DNA of 64,000 nt from Astrocystis sublimbata (GCA_022453515.1 JAJNNY010000011.1:62001-126000); one strand, 5' to 3'. Shown: positions 12,122 to 25,900, counted from the first letter of the stretch. The notes: a model not told the origin generated them from the letters alone. Numbers and translations are program-made.

Positions 12122-13686
12122 TCAACGCCTAGATTGTTTTCCGGCGTGGTCAAGAATGAATGACAACTGAGTTTGGCTTTTTGAGCGACTCAGAGATGTT
12201 GATGGGGTGCCATTGGACCGGTGAGGTATCGCTGCTCCGCCATATCCAGCGCCGCCGTAGCTTTGGGGTGATCCAGGAACCTGATTACTGGCAGATCTGT
12301 CTGATCGATTCACCGGGCGGTTTCGACTTTGAGAGGGGACATCCTCTGCAACCTTCGAAAGTGTACCCTGGACAATCACCGAGGTATCAACCTTGGCCAG
12401 ACTGGTCGACATCAGACTCGAAGGAGGGACGAAAGTCCGGCTTGGATCTCGCGAGACTGGGCGTGCCGAGACAGTATCCGAAGACACCCTGTTCAAGGAT
12501 CTAGAGGGCTCGGGGTGGGCACTTTGTTGTGTGTGCACACTTGGAACAGCGACAGACGGAGTGGGTTTTGACGGTGTTTCAATGTTCCCTTGAAGTTCCG
12601 CTGGTCGGGATGTCGTCTTGTCCTTGCATATTCCTGCGTCCTTTCCGGCTGGTGCTTCACTTTGAGGTTGACTCGTGCGCCCCGTTCCAGACTTCATAAT
12701 TGTTGCATTTGAGGGTGTCTGTACCACGGGCCGTTTACCAGCAGCCTTCGCACTCAGTTCTGCGTTCCCATCGCTCTTTTTGGTGGCGACCTGCTGCTGT
12801 TCCGGTTTCTCGAAAATTGTTGGCACTGAACCCTCATACCTTGACCCAGGAGACGCTCCTACGTCTTTAGATCCAGTTTCGGAAGCACCAGCAGAGGATT
12901 GTGAGCTAGATCTTCGGGGCATACCGGGTCGTCGTCGCGATGAACTCGATGCTACGAAGGCCGTTGTCTTTTTCTTGGCTTTGACGGGTGTTCCTTTCTT
13001 CCTTTCCTCGTTCGTATTCGAGCGAGTTTTGCCGGGCGTAGCAGCCGTCGCAGGGCCGTTCGTCCCGCTAGGCTTACTTTCATCCTCATCAACTTCAGAC
13101 TCTACCGGTGACACAAATCGAGCTGTTGGTCGTGGCCCAGAAGCTGAAGGTCCTCTAGGCTTCTTCAGGATAGGGTGTGGAGCTTTAGGAGATGCCGTAG
13201 GTTTGCTCTGTGGCCTCGCTGCAGATGTTGAAGACGCAGCTTGAACGTCCTCTGATCTCGAGGCCGAAGACTTGGGAGAAGGCTACCGGCATCTAGTTAG
13301 TGAATGACACCCTCGAGTTTGACCAAAACCTACAGGCTCATATCGGTTGTCAGGGCCCCGTAGTTTGACGAAAGATGTCTCGTCGGATATGTCTTTGAAC
13401 AGCTGCGCAATCATCCGACCGGAGAGGTAGCGACGATCACCGCCGAGCACTCGTGACCAGAAGTTCTCTAACCGCCTTGCAGTTGGATCATATAGCTTGC
13501 GAGAGGTGGTAGAGAAGACTACAGTGTGGGATTAGACGCCGAATCAAAGGTTGTGAGGGTTTGTCTACCTTGAACAGCTTTCAAAATCCGCTCCACCGGC
13601 ACCACATCATACTTGGCTATGTCCTCGTAAATAGTGTGGCTGTTCAGCACAATTCCCTTGGGGAGAATGGTCTGTTCCTGTGCCAT
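12122..13686 (-). CDS. Fungal areA/GATA-like-domain regulatory protein (DUF1752-type)
   Basis: A 487-residue protein from three exons: 13686-13569, 13518-13334 and 13282-12122, with introns of 50 and 51 bp (GTAGAC...GTAG and GTAGGT...GTAG). All junctions keep frame. The first 100 residues form the conserved part: a start of the type MAQEQTILPKG, a VPVERILKAVQ segment, then RRLENFWSRVLGG and a GRMIAQLF segment. This pattern matches a conserved fungal family often labelled 'nitrogen regulatory protein areA, GATA-like domain'; it is not the GATA zinc finger itself, since no CxxC pair is present. The remainder is disordered, Ser/Pro/Thr-rich and basic, with the conserved HPILKKPRGPS and PRPTARFVSP blocks near 117-140 and RRRPGMPRRSSS further on. 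The C-terminus carries a Ser-rich SRSKSQTQLSF motif. Molecular function is unknown; a regulatory role is inferred. Confidence 0.8.
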
Positions 13687-15980
13687 CTTGTCCGGTTCCT
13701 GAGGCACCCGTATGCGATAGCTTTAGAAATACACTTCCACTCCTATCTTCGAATGTGCCCAGTTTGTCGCGTGTACTGGGAACCCAATCGGCATTCATTG
13801 CTCATTCACGGCTCTCTATCGAAGACTGTGGGCAATACGGAAGCGCAATATAGCTCGAGAGTACGAGAAGTCGCCGGGAGAAGGTTGGGTTGACCTTTAC
13901 TGTGTGCCAACCTAAGGCTAGGTAGTCGAGTTACAACCCAGCTATAACGGACCTCGGTGACATACCACGGGTTGGAGTCGTAGGCATTGAGAAGCCGCTT
14001 GGAGAATAAGCGGACGTTCGTCTCTCGTATGTGGCCGGACTATGTGCTCTCCAGGACCGAATGCGCCTTTTCGAGGGAAAAGTTGCAGGCCACTACAACC
14101 AGGCAAATAGCGAGCGTCGAGGCTACACGTGTGCTGGCGTACATGGGTCGTCTTGCGCCAGGTAAGGCAAGGGGCCCAAGGAAGACAGTCCGAGCTCGGG
14201 TCGACTCAAACCTTATTTCAGACAGACGGACAGGCCTTTATAAGTGAGAAGCCTGGTAGGCGGAGGTGAGAATGGCTCTCGAGTTTGATGAAAAATAGGT
14301 ATTAGTATTACAAGTGGAAGCCGCTGGATGGTCGATATTGGCAGTATCAAGAGGCACACAACCGAAAAAGGGGGTGCCGGCTGAGTAATGGCTCGATCGC
14401 TGTCAGCCAGAATTAGGAGTAGGCAGGTAGAAGGTAGATAGTAGGCGTGGTTTGGGTATTGGTTGGGATGGGGGTGGTGGTGAAGTATGTAAGCTTGAGG
14501 GATCTGACGCAGGCACGGCCCGATGGAGCAATTCAGCGTGATTCAGATGCTCAGACGAGAACGATTGACGATTCTCCATGTGTGAGGTAAGGCTAGTAGA
14601 GCTTGGTTGACAGAGCAGCTGGCGCAAATTATGAGAAAGGTGATTTTCGGTAGGTTGGGAGGTGATGTAGGTGAGTAGAAGCAGGCAAGTAAGGTAAAAC
14701 GTAGGAGGCGTGTAGGTGTAGGTGACTTGGTACGGCAGGTAGCAGCAGGCGGTACCTACAGATAGGCCGGCACTGCTATCAGCACGACGGGTACCGGCTA
14801 CCAGGCATCCATGTACATGACAGTCACAGCACCCGCTGGTCGCTGGCGGTGGTAGACGCTGTGCGCACCAAGCGGCAAGCCGTGTCCATCCGTCAGCCAC
14901 CTACTAGAGGTAATTCCCACTTGAGAGTGGATTAGCCAGGCAAAAGGCACCGCCGACCGCCTTAGCCCTGACCCGAGAAATCGAGCAGCAGCGCTGCACG
15001 GCGTGACATGCCCTGCACTAGGCTAGGCCTCGCCAGGTCTGAACGGGGCTCGTGGGGATAGGGGATGAGGGAGGGTGGGACAGGTCCAAGGCCGAGACGG
15101 ATGCATGCCGACACCACATCACCTCTCCAGCCAGACCTCCACGCTAACCTACATACATCCATTACCTACAACACCACGAGGTAACCTTAGCACCTTAGGT
15201 ACTGGCCTCACTTATAGGAGGAGTCACTTACATAAGTACTTTACATATACCTCCATTTCTTGCACGAGTATCTGCCCAAGGGAAGAGCTTACCTTAAAGG
15301 TTTAGCAACATGAAAATATTCTTGTGTCGCTTTGGTTTATTTCATTCTTTGGAACGAAGTTATGGTTAGGGAAGTTCCAGCTCACCAGGCACGCCAGGTT
15401 ACATGGCACGGACTCCCCACCCACTTGGAAGACCCTTTGGCGAACCTAAGGGCCTAAGTCGCTGGACGGGGCCTGCAGCACGCGCCAATACAGCGAGCGA
15501 CCCGTAGGTACCTGTCAGCCACCCCGTTCAGGACCCGTTGCCCTGTAACTACCGGCCTTGCACTTACCTAAGACACCCGTGGACCTGTCTTAGGAACACT
15601 CAAACGGGGTGTACGGGAGATAGGTACCTCCTACGCACCGACATGCTTCATTTTCAGATCCAGGTCTTTGAAGTGTCGGCCTTGAGGACCGCCGTCATGC
15701 TCGACATGCGCATAAACATGCTCAACATCGTGGATACTACAGTACCGTAATTGGCCGCATCGGGGCACGCAGTGGCAGCAGCAGCTTCGCACATACATCC
15801 ATCTCCGCGCCAGACTGGTCTCGAAGTGGGAGCTGCCGCCGCAGTCGACGCCCTCTCTCTCCACGACATGGATGCTGGCGCACAGCACAGCACAGACCCA
15901 AGCGGCTCTGCAGGCATCACCATTTGGGAGCCTTGGAAGATGGCAGTAGATGATAATTGGACACGCGTTTCGAAATATTC

Positions 15981-16044
15981 GTCATCGTCACCATCGTCGC
16001 CATCGTCGCCATCGTCGCCATCATCACCATCCCTCATCATCACC
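15981..16044. repeat. CATCGTCGC/CATCATCAC microsatellite
   Basis: Imperfect tandem units of three and nine bases (CATCGTCGC repeated three times, then CATCATCAC variants). The tract is open in several frames and explains the Asp-rich or Ser-rich open frames seen there. Confidence 0.85.
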
Positions 16045-19000
16045 GCCCACCCCCCTCGCCAAAGCCTACACGCCATGTATACCTAGGTAGCCCGAGGATT
16101 GGCCTTCCTTATCATTCACCCATCTATCTATCTACCTGCCTAGCAAGGCACGCAGCCCCGTCGGCAGTCGCTCCGCTATCTGATCTGCTCCGGCCGTCAG
16201 CTGCCTGGGTAGCTACAGTATGCGTGACGCGACGCCCCCATGGTCTGGGCATGCTGGCATGAGCACTCGCTTAGGCACCCGAGGCGTCTCTGCCGCCATC
16301 GAAGACCCGGAAACCGCTGAGTCTTGACTTGGGAAGGGCGACCGGTGTGCAAGCATCCCATTGCGTCGAATCGTTGTTTGTTCCCCACGTTTTATAAGCG
16401 GACCCTGTCATCCTGTGTGTGCCTCTGCTGGGGGGGAAACGTTCTAGAATCGTTCGTACCGCTCTGGAGCCCGTCTTCCCCTCTTCGCCCGACCCTCTCG
16501 AGCCTCCCCATCCGCTGCCAGCCGCCGGATCGAGAAGACAAAGCAGAGATGCGGCTATATTGTTTCACTTGTGCAGAATGATTGTCACCGTCACATGGCT
16601 CGATTTATACCCCGTCCACGAAGCTATTGAACATCACCTGATCCCATCCTAGCGTTGCACGATACCTCGGCTGCAGCCTGGCCACTCGTATCTCGTCTGT
16701 GTAGAGTACCGCACATACCTCCATGTTGTAGGTACGTCGCCATGCTTACTCGTCCATCTCCTGGCCCCTGATGGGCTGTGTGTGTCCTTCATATACACTA
16801 GCCAGTAACTATCGCTCGTTGAATGCTCGTTGTTGCATTTCAATGATATCGGGCTTTGGGGTCCTGCCTAATCCCAATTTGTCACCTGCCAGTTGCGCGG
16901 CGCCCCAGGCGTTGCTAAATCCTATTTTTCGGTAATGAAAAGTTGGTGCGACCGTCACTTATACCTTCAGTACCTAGGTACACATGGTACACATAGAGAG
17001 GACCTTAGATGTCGTGAGTTTTTTTCGGCACTGCTTAACCAGCTGTACCCAGTTTTTCTATAGGCAGACTCATCTACATTCTGATCGAGGCACTCGATAT
17101 TCTATGGGTACGTATTTGGTTCACTACAGACAAGAACTAATATGGCTTTCAATCGCACGATCAATTCTACCATGCTAGTGCGCTTGTCCTTGAGCTTGAT
17201 TTGAATATCGAGGGAAACCTTTATACACCTGACCAGATGGTCGTGCGCTTCACGATATTAGTTCATGATGTACGATGCACAAAAAGAAAAGAAAAGAACC
17301 TCCTCAGTTGAGGAGGGTGCGACAGCAGGGTAGGAGCAAATCCATTGTGTTGCGAGTACTTTTCGTGTCATCTACGAGTCACTAACTAGACTTTCTTCGC
17401 CTATGATCCTGCAAGGCAGAGTCCATACTTCAGGGTCAAAGTATGCCAGTGACGGCTCCCTCTTGACGAATTGTGTTTGGAGGTGGCGCAAAGTACAGGG
17501 ATCACATTCAACTTGCTATTATGTTGCGTTTGGCCAAGGGGCTGCTGAAATTTCCAACTCGCCATAACTGGCCAGTCTGGCAGAATGCCAGACAATAAAT
17601 ACATGCTCCTAAATGCGCGTCGAGACAATTTAGCAAGCCCCTTTTTGGCATCAAGCAAGGCTCCCCAGGAATCGCATTTGTGCGCAACAGCGCAGATGAA
17701 TCCAACGCACATTCTTAGTGTATACAGTCGTTCCAAGAGCTAAGGATAAATCAGTTGATCCGAGCTATATATTTCACTTTGGTGTATGCTGGAATTCGCC
17801 AATCATGGATCTATCCTGCGGCCGGACACTGAACCGATCTCGTCAATATATGGACTGGAAATGCCCGGCTGCAGATGTCAGTGGCGCAAAATTTCCTGCC
17901 ATTAGACTGTGCCAAACAATTATGAGGCGCGAATACCTCCTGCTGAGGCGTTAGTAGCCTTGCGGACATACCGGGGACCGACAAGGCTGACCGCCGCTGG
18001 CTCGGATGCGACATTGGAGCTTGCCCGTCAGCTGATATCGCATTTTCAAGGTTGCAACGCTAAGCAAGATGGCACACAATTCTCATCGTTCAAGAGTCTC
18101 ACTCGGCATTCAGGAGCACCAAACCCCCAAATGTGGTCAGCAACGACAGCCAACACCACCATGCCGATGAGCTCAGCGTCCGTACTATTGGTGACTCGTA
18201 AAAGAGTGTCAGACTTTTCCTACCGTCGACTCGGGTTTCTGGGCAAGCCATCTGGCTTATTCGTGCTAATTAGCCTCGAATTGCTTACATCGTGCGTCAG
18301 CATATATTGTGTGCCAACACCGGTGACGACGGTGGCAGCCAACGAGCTAGCCTCACAACCAATGTGAATCGCAGCTGAGTAGAGACGAGACAGCATGGCT
18401 TGAGTAAGTCGGTAACGTCGTCTCAAGCTGATGCTATCACACATTGTACCACGGTTTTGGATATCGACTCCTGATCTACCTAAGCCGATTTTAAACACAA
18501 CAAAAGCAACAGACGCCGCCATCGCTTTACCAATATGAGCCACACTGTCATAGAAACTCTGCACGTCAGACACACAGTTTACTGTGGCACACATTGTGAG
18601 AGTGCCTAATATTTTCGGTCCCGACGTACAACATGCTCATCTACCACCGATTTTATGTGTGAGCTCAGTCTTGAAAGTGCAACTTACTGCGCTGACGGCT
18701 CGCGCAATATGTGGTTCGTATCATATTACCCCCTTTGCTTCGCCGATTACACCTTAGCAAGAACACATGTGAGGGCATCTGTTGACACCTCTACAAAATT
18801 GTAAATTCAGCGAGCTTGTGTCACGAACAACTCAGCATCATTCTGCTGACGTACGTCACGCCACCGTCAAAGTTTACTAAGAGGGAGATTGGTATGCGCT
18901 CAGCTCCTTCGTACAGCCAGAAAGGGGTAAGAGGAGGCCCTTGAGAGATCGTCCCAGGAGTAATGAATTACGGAGCTGACCGCGAGTCAGTCTTCGATGA

Positions 19001-19680
19001 GGGAACAATGTCATACTTCCTACCTGCCTATGACAGTCTTCGCTTATCGGCCCGTATCCAGGACGAAAATTGCTTTTTCTATCGAAGCTGGTATACCACC
19101 TCTTGAGGCCCCGATGAGTACCAAATAAGTATTGAAAAGTTTGCTTCGCGTCCACGTGACGGGAAGTGTCATCGCCATCTGATGCGGCATATTGGTACGT
19201 AAGTTTGATAGCGCACTTCGTCGTCGTGGTCTGCCCAGCCAATAAACAGGCAGTCTCGTTTTTTCCCTCTCAAAGTAGTATGCAATAAAACGACGTTGAC
19301 ATGCTGCAACTGTGAGCCTGGACCCTGCATCATCTGACAGCGAACCAAGCATGCCAAGCGCAAGGGGAAAAACACTCGTCCGGGTACCCCCATACATATC
19401 ATCACTTACATACTGACATGCACGCACTTACTTACATCCTCTGACAAGCGCAGCACTCGCAGGCAAGTAGCTCTCTTCCATTGGTCAAGAGACCTGAGAA
19501 AATATGTTCACTGCCTAGATATTTGTCGAGATCCTTTTCTTTTGTGCATTGTCTTTTTGACAATCCGATGATGATTGGCTCGACTTCCACATCAGCTGAC
19601 TACTTTTTGGTCTCCAAGAAATTCTAATTTGGCAGTTCATGGGCGTAGTTCAGTATCTTTGATTTGTTCAAGATATACGA

Positions 19681-19703
19681 ATATATATATATATATATAT
19701 ATA
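19681..19703. repeat. AT dinucleotide microsatellite
   Basis: Eleven consecutive AT units followed by A, directly visible in the sequence, in a region without genes. Confidence 0.95.
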
Positions 19704-21359
19704 GATTTATCTTGCTTACGTTATACTTTCATCAGGATGGCTATGATACTATTCGAGTCCCAGCTGAGCTTCTCACCTGAAATGGTTGCTTGGCCTTCAC
19801 TAGGTACAGTAACGAGCAGTTCTAATTATCGCACCAATATCACATTCTCATTTCGCGGGCTGCATCTACAAAAATGACTCACGGCATCTTGGTCTCGGCC
19901 AGGGCCTGTCGGGCTTTGGATAAAGGATCTTGAGCAATATTCGAGGGTTCTGTTTGGGTTCAATTGTGCGATAATTAAGTCGGATATACGCCGCCAATGG
20001 ATGTGAGGTGCCCGAACAAGTAGAGATAGGCGAATGTTCCAAATCCGTAAGGATGGTGCGCATGTGCTTGGGTTGGTACGCGCGTTTTGACAGATTTCCA
20101 TCGAAACGAATGCTACGTGAACAGCACGCAATTACATAATTGTACGGTACATATACGTGTGGACGGGCAGAAGTGGCAGGTGGATAATGGAAAACCGCTA
20201 TCTCCACGTCCGCTTTCTCAGCTCTGGACTCCGCATCGGGCATGAAAGATGCTGCGGACTCGGTTTGCGAAGAAGTCTATGTTACAGTCACATTTTGTTT
20301 CATGGTAGGATGCAGCATGTATATAGGTAGTAGTACCCCGCAGATGGGAAAGTCCGTGACCACGAGAGCAGGGGCCAAATGAGCTGCCTGAAACGCATGC
20401 ATGCACATTATCATTCGCTGATTCGATACGCCCGAAGAGAGCTGTTACGAACGGTTAACCCGAACGACACACATAGGGAGGCGGTGATGTCGAGGTTCTA
20501 GTCCATGTGACAAGACTCGGTACTCGTAGCTCCCGTATCCGGCCGTCGCTAACCCGAACCCGAGTCTATCCCAGGGTTTCTACATGTTTGTTGAATCTTG
20601 CCCTTGGGGAATGGTATGAGCTGAGTTACATGAGGAGAGTGAGGCAAACACGAGTTTATCTTGAAGGAATCTTTCTGGACTGCGACAGGGGCTTCGGGAC
20701 TTTCTCCGGAAATAGGATTGATTTTCAACATCGGACGAATCGTCTAAGTAGGTTCGTCACCAGCTGAAAAGAAATACGAATGTATGCTGGCCAGGTTCAC
20801 ATTCTGCAGATCCAGTGATTAACGCCGTCGAATACGGACAGTACAAGTACCTTGTCGAGACAAATGGAATCCGGAGCTCGCATGCTGAATCGACTTGGAG
20901 AAGTTGTTCACGACGAGCGCCCTGGAGGTGACCTTCAACCACATCACAACCAGAGTCCTAGACCATCAAGCGAGATGTCGATGTATGTACTCGAGATTTA
21001 TAATGAAACCCTGGGAGTTGCAGCAAACACTGCATGAGACTGCCAAAAGTGGCAACTGTTTGCCCCTCGGGTTATGCTCTCGGGCTTATGATGGGAACAG
21101 GCAGTCCGGCGGAATCTACTGCAATCAGTCACGAATCGCATGCTGGCGTTGAAAATGGGCGCGTATGAGCTCAAGGTTGCTAGTCTCTCGGTTAGAGTCG
21201 AGGTTCTGAGGTTAGGAAATTGGACTATACTGACATGAGTAGATGCGCATCGAAGCCTTGTGTCATAGAGAGAATAAGGATTATTCTCTCGAAGCAAGGA
21301 TAATCAGATACTCATCACTACAGCATACGTCTTCGAGCTTCAGCAGTTTGCATAGAGCT

Positions 21360-22963
21360 CTAGAACGAGATGCCGGCCCCTTCGCAAATGGTGCCATTGT
21401 TGTACCACTTCACCGTAGGTAAAACTTCGCTCGCAACCCATCTCGCCGTTATAGTATGCGTTGAGCCAAACCCGAACGGCTTGTGAGTCCTGTCTTTTCT
21501 CTCACGATTATGTTCTGTCAAATTCTCGAGATCTGCGATAACTTCACGGATGGTGTCTGCCGGATCTGATCGTGCTTTGTCCCGTGTCTCAGTCTCTCGG
21601 CTCCAGTAAGTTGTCCTCCCTTCGGCTAAGGCTTGAAATACCACCAGTTGGTCCTGAAGGTGTTCATCAACGGCGGCGTGGTTGATGGTCATCTTTATGC
21701 GTATAGTCAGCGCCGTCGTTTTCGATAAGTATCATCTACCCCTGAAACTTCTCAAAAGTACGAGCAGCGAGGCCGAAGTTGGCTGTTCCGAGACTTGCTG
21801 ATACAAGAGATGTAGGATTTTCGGTGACTTACCTGTTCCCTTAACTTCTTTGTGACCGTCTTGGCTATCTCCTTGGCGATTGTTTCGACTTGTTTCTTTT
21901 TCGCACTCCGATCGTAAAGGAAATCTCGCCCCCATCGTAAGCCGGTACGTGATTTCGCAACTGCAAGTACATACATTCGCGCATCGTGGCCGCTCTCCTC
22001 GCTGACCACGAAGTTGACCTCGGCCTCCGGGAATTCGGCGGCGATGTATTGCACCATGACGTTCTGCATGGCCTCAAGCATAGCATTTGGAACTAAGATG
22101 CTGACGTCGATGCGCTCTATTTCCAGATCACCCGGTTGCCTTTCAGAGTTCCAAGGCTTCACTAGTTTCAAAACTTGACCGCGGGACACCGGCTGAAATT
22201 TGAGCCAGATAATCCCTTGGCTCAAGGGACCGATCGTCCAAGCCCGCTTCTTCAACTGCCGCTCTGCCAATATACCGAACCTTTCCTCCAAGGTAGGCAA
22301 CAAGACCTGGTCAAGATATTCATATGATGGCGAGAAGGAAGCGTTTGTACTGCCGTGTATCTCGAGTTCAATAGGGTCGCTATTCTCATTTCCGGCAAAC
22401 AACAGGTAAGGAAACACGGCCTGCAAAATGAGCAGAGCACTGGCGCCGCGGCTTTCTGCCTTAATCACGATGTTTCGATTCTCCAATGTCGTCGGAGGTG
22501 ATTTGGGTCTAACATCAAGCGTCTGGCTTCCCACCACGAGCCCGGTGACCTCGGCTTGCGTAGCTTTGGCAAGCCATGCTATTGCCGTCACATGTTGTGA
22601 TTTTAAGCCTATAGAGCTTCTATTCAGCCGCCATTCCCAGCCTGTCAGGGAATATCTACTCACCGCCGCCTCGGCTTCGATTGGCTCTCACGTTGGTGAT
22701 TCGCACCGGAGATGATGTTACAGCAGCAAGAGCGCAAGCCAGCCGGACACTTCAACCTCCTAAGTTAGCGGTTGTCCTTCCAGGTGAGTGGATGCTCAGA
22801 GTCCGGAGCTTGTAGGTGCCCCGGGGACAGGGAGTCTTATGGGGGCCTCGCATGCTTCAGCACTGGCCAGAAGGGAATGAAGTATTCCAGTGTTCACGTA
22901 CAGTTGACCTCCGCCCTCGCCTGTACTACCATCAAGCACTAGTAATGGTTCGTGGGGCGCCAT
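21360..22963 (-). CDS. rtcA: RNA 3'-terminal phosphate cyclase
   Basis: This enzyme converts an RNA 3'-phosphate to a 2',3'-cyclic phosphate using ATP. Four exons were assembled: 22963-22902, 22749-22664, 22608-21833 and 21692-21360, giving 418 residues. Intron 1 is 152 bp, and its acceptor follows a GCTAAC branch site. The N-terminus shows the family pattern LDGSTGEGGGQLVRLACALA split exactly by intron 1, then VRITNVRANR, GGGLKSQHV across intron 2, and GASALLILQAVFPYLLFAG with HGSTNASFSPSYEY in exon 3. Exon 4 has DEHLQDQLVVFQALAEG and GSTHTITARWV. His387 in the latter aligns by position with the adenylated His of E. coli RtcA, which separates this protein from the catalytically inactive Rcl1 ribosome-biogenesis relatives. 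An insertion of about 45 charged residues (333-380) lies before that motif. Nearby genes are not functionally related. Confidence 0.95.
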
Positions 22964-25900
22964 GATCTTAGGGTCGTCGCACGTTGCAAAAACAAAGCCG
23001 AAGGGCTAGGATAGATTCCGTGGCACCTGTATTCCATACTCCAATGGCTTTGGACGTGCGATATAAATATTGGTCAGGCATGAGTTGAGGTTGAGATTCT
23101 AGGTTGCTTGTAATTATGAGTCACGCCGCCAGCCTTCGTTGAAGCTGGACACAAACCAAGCAAGCATCCTTCAAACGGGGCCTCCTATAGCGATAATTGC
23201 ATAAGCAATTGAGACTAAGCCACCTCCAGCTACATCTTGGTATTTCCATCATGACCGGTCAGGTGGTTATCTAGTCTCAGTCGTAGCGTCAATAAATACA
23301 TCGCATCGGCTTGTATACTGCTAGAACAGCTAGTTGGTAATGAGGAAGGAACTGGGGTCAGACAGCCAAAATTGTCAAATTAATTGATGATCCTTCAACT
23401 CGACTACTCACGCTGCATCCCTACCAACGTCACCACCATTGCGATATATCTTTACTTAAAAAAAACAAAAAGCACTATGCCTTTATATGACAATTTCATA
23501 AATGGTCTTTGTATCCAGTGTCTAGTAATGAAAGTGCTGTAGAATTACTATAAGCTTTTCTTCATTGCACTTTCAAACATGATAACGATGGCGCATAGTG
23601 AATTGCGCCTCATCAAGACGAAATTTTTGCTTTTTCTGATATCATGTAGGGAGTATATAAGACATGCATGGGGGCATATTCATTTCTTGGGAAAGGCATT
23701 CCAACTCGATATTCGTAAGCGGACGTGACGGGCATCATTGCAGAAAGGGGCTTCTGAATATTCGTCCTAATCAATGGTCAACCACACTCCTCCAGTATAT
23801 ACTACTATGAAGAGGGGGCTATGATCATTCAGGCGAAAACTACTACGTATTACCTCGCTTGAAAGGGAAAAAATCATTAGCTCCATGTGATGAGATATGT
23901 GTGTGCTTATATTTGGGGCATGTAGTTATTTGGAAGGCGCGAAAAAAATAAAAGAAAAACGAATTTGGCCGTCGAGGGAATCGACCTAATGATGTTGAGT
24001 AATTATATTGACGCTGGATAGCAATACTGCTCCGCTAGGCCAAACCAGTCCGGCCTTTGGCGTGTTCTCTAGAGCCTGTAGGGCTTCTTCGGTATAGAGG
24101 ATGAAGCTTTTAGGTTTGCATATGCAGGTTTGAGGTTAAATCTAGGATGGCTTGGAGGCGGCGTTACCTAAGGGAGGGAAAACGCTTTGAGCTTTCATCG
24201 TCTTACAAGTTGCAACAGGTAATAAGTTGGAATATGCCGCTCAATTTTGAGATATCTGTCATGCTTATTTATACACGCACAATGTGTATTTATTCCCCCA
24301 AAGCATACACCAAGTTCCTCTAAACGTGTATTGTCAGAATGCTTCCCCCCTCATCAACATAGTAAGTATCAGACCATCATTGACTGATAATGTCATGACT
24401 GGTAACTGTATAGCTGACATCAAGTGGTCTGGTCTTTCCACATCGAATTCCATCGAAAATGAATATCTCGACTTGTCATTATTTCTGTAAAGAAAGAGAG
24501 AGCACTAGTAGAAAGCGATCAATGGGAGCAAATCAAACACATGTGCCGTTTGAACAATATTTGATAGGGGCCCTGTTAGGCCTCGAGAGTTATTTCCCAT
24601 TTCATGCTTCACTTGCAACCAAATCTTTTCGAAGTTTCTGTGCATGCTCGTAGCGGTGAATGTATAAGCAACTGTAAGTGCTGCTTGATGAGCAGTTCTT
24701 GCGAACTCACCAATATAGCATAGCGAACGAATGAAGTGCTCGGCTACATTATGACATAGCTCTGTGTTTATACGTTGGATATACACATGGGAAGTATTCA
24801 GGGGATCACCGCTAATTATCCATTTCCAATTTTTATAGTAGCTTTGTATCCATGCCTCTCAACCAATGATACGATACCAAAAACACTTGTATTATTGCGA
24901 TTTTAGTATAAGTACCTTGAATTATGTATGTTTGAGTTGCGCCAGGCGAGTGACATAAACTATTGACTGATCAAACTGTTATAAGATATACAAATGATCA
25001 AGAACCTGTGAAGATCTTATGATGAGCAGCTACGTCTCATTCGCAGTTGTACGGTATTTCTCATGAGCCAAGATATGACTTTCACGCAGAATAGGGTGCT
25101 AGAATGTTTAATTGTAATTAATTCGAGGGAAAAGATCTGGTGCCGTGATGTGATCGTCATTTAGGGGGGAAGTTTCGTAGTCACAATAATTGTCCCAATG
25201 GCAGTATTTAGACACACAACAATATTTCTAGGAAATGGGACGGCTGAGCGCGATTGGTTGTCAAGTCAACTAAGAGAGGTTAATGATAGCTCGAGCGTTG
25301 AGATTTTTCGAAAATTATATTTTGAGGAATACGAAGTAGGTGGCCCTACACTACCCGCAAGCCATTCCCCTAGGACTGTATTACGAGAGAAGTACCAGTT
25401 ACGAGATGGAAGTGGAACGTTAGGCAACGAAGCTATTTCGGTCACTTCGCCTGACATGTGTCTCACTAATACGAAGATGAAGAGCAGGCTTTACCAACAT
25501 ACATACATCTGGGGCACTGTGCTCTTAAATATAAGTCCTAACAGGTGAATGATTGCGAATGTTGGTTGCAACTATCCACATGGCACCGGGGCAGGGTCAA
25601 TGCTTGAACAAAGCGCGGTCTAACGGCCAATTTAGCCCGAGAACTACCCTGCTCACCGAGTCGTTCATATTTGGGTCCAACGGGCCCGACGGGATGGGCA
25701 GAACACGCTAAATGTCAGGCAACTTCAGCTAGAACCAAGAAAAGAAGGGACGAGGATCTGCTGCTGCTGCCTGTGTGCAAAGGGATACAGCCACCTATTA
25801 TTTACCTCCCGAGACCTCACCTTAGCATAAGAACTGCTCGCCAAGGGAGGCAACTGCTCGTGCATTAGATCCTGTTCCAAATTTGATACGGGCTCTGTCT

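Larger units (their letters stand above)
13687..21359. other. Long intergenic region, no gene recognised
   Basis: About 7.7 kb with only short or unconvincing open frames. Visible features are the CATCGTCGC microsatellite at 15981-16044, an AT dinucleotide run at 19681-19703, and several TACCTA/TAGGTA runs near 15170-15300 and 16075-16140. Two minus-strand frames near 18594-18110 can be joined through a 39-bp intron and include a hydrophobic stretch; they are treated as a finding, not as a gene. Confidence 0.45.

Noticed and set aside
14403..14900. 165-codon minus-strand frame rich in Ser, Thr, Pro and Tyr
   Set aside because: Derived from TAGGTAGG-type repeats read in one frame; no start context or homology pattern.
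22463..22663. A stop codon upstream of the cyclase core, suggesting a pseudogene
   Set aside because: The TGA at about 22752-22750 falls inside intron 1 once the GTACGT donor at 22901 and the TTGAAG acceptor are recognised. The spliced protein is intact.
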